Assembly: GCA_014800105.1 (NCBI GenBank)
Contig: JAAVGQ010000131.1
Span: 1-5,509 of the forward strand
Direction of reading: 5' to 3'
Source of the DNA: Bacteroidales bacterium
GTDB taxonomy: Bacteria; Bacteroidota; Bacteroidia; Bacteroidales; Muribaculaceae
Length of the DNA: 5,509 nt
The notes below the pieces were generated by a model. That model saw only the letters and a list, made by a program, of their open reading frames with translations, had not been told where the DNA came from and searched no databases. Both the position numbers and the translations under genes were made by a program. Below are positions 5,274 to 5,509 of this stretch, piece after piece. Every line of letters begins with the position of its first letter. Position 1 is the stretch's first letter.

Positions 5274-5509
5274 ATGAGAAAATCTTCACTGTTACTGTTT
5301 GTGCTCGCGGGCGCGACGTTAACACTTACTTCATCCTGCCACTCGGTGCGTGCTGCTGAAAAAGAAACGATTACTATAGTTAATCATGATAGTAATTATA
5401 GCGTGACTATCGACGGCGTGCCTCAGGAGGTTGCGACCCGCGATGTGACACCCGCAGCAAAGTTCAGCTGTATTTCAATGTCGGGACCCACCAACGTGAC
5501 GGTTAAGAA
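5274..5509 (+). CDS. N-terminal part of a putative lipoprotein, runs off the window
   Basis: An ATG at 5274 opens a frame with no stop through the last base, giving 78 complete codons. The N-terminus MRKSSLLLFVLAGATLTLTSSC is a lipoprotein signal peptide: basic residues at 2-3, a hydrophobic core, and a lipobox-like TSSC with the lipidated Cys at 22. The mature start is polar (HSVRAAEKET) and is followed by beta-strand-like sequence (ITIVNHD, YSVTIDGVPQEV, SGPTNVTVK). This pattern recalls the small N-terminal beta-sandwich that precedes the catalytic domain in some Bacteroidota polysaccharide-degrading lipoproteins, but that is only a resemblance and the catalytic part, if any, lies outside. 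The gene is divergent from yhhQ, with 203 bp between the two start codons. The leader is A/T-rich with no Shine-Dalgarno, and no promoter is convincing. Base composition fits a real gene. Confidence 0.75.
   Translation, partial: MRKSSLLLFVLAGATLTLTSSCHSVRAAEKETITIVNHDSNYSVTIDGVPQEVATRDVTPAAKFSCISMSGPTNVTVK

Overview
The window looks like a chromosomal segment from the Bacteroidales, most likely a gut lineage near Muribaculaceae/Prevotella. Both good promoters have the Bacteroidota form (TTTG-like -33 box, 20 bp, TAnnTTTG -7 box). The start codons lack Shine-Dalgarno sequences and lie behind A/T-rich leaders. The 1090-residue secreted protein combines fibronectin III modules and adhesin-type jelly rolls with a short C-terminal tail of the kind found on exported proteins of this order. 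Placement below the order is inference.

Left edge (1-263): no confident gene. The first bases may be the 3' end of an upstream plus-strand gene. They are followed by about 115 bp of dense stem-loops (83-198) resembling a dispersed palindromic repeat, then a strong bidirectional terminator (212-242). Next, on the minus strand, is the large exported multidomain protein (264-3536), with its own promoter at 3594-3625.

Centre and right: a two-gene minus-strand operon, yhhQ (queuosine-precursor transporter, 4369-5070) followed with an 8-bp overlap by a YjjG-type HAD nucleotidase (3663-4376). Its promoter (5184-5215) is a near-perfect consensus match and gives a leader of about 110 nt. The leader holds a 12-bp stem with one bulged A. 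Directly before the start codon it also holds a compact H-type pseudoknot that closely matches the preQ1-I riboswitch, keeping the ligand-contacting positions I can recall. Transporter and riboswitch support each other: the leader probably senses preQ1 and shuts off translation of its importer. The HAD gene would come under the same control by translational coupling.

Right edge: divergent from yhhQ, a lipoprotein gene starts at 5274 and runs off the window. Only its N-terminus is visible. The best candidate for an interesting system is the riboswitch-yhhQ-nucleotidase unit. The structured element at 83-198 comes second.
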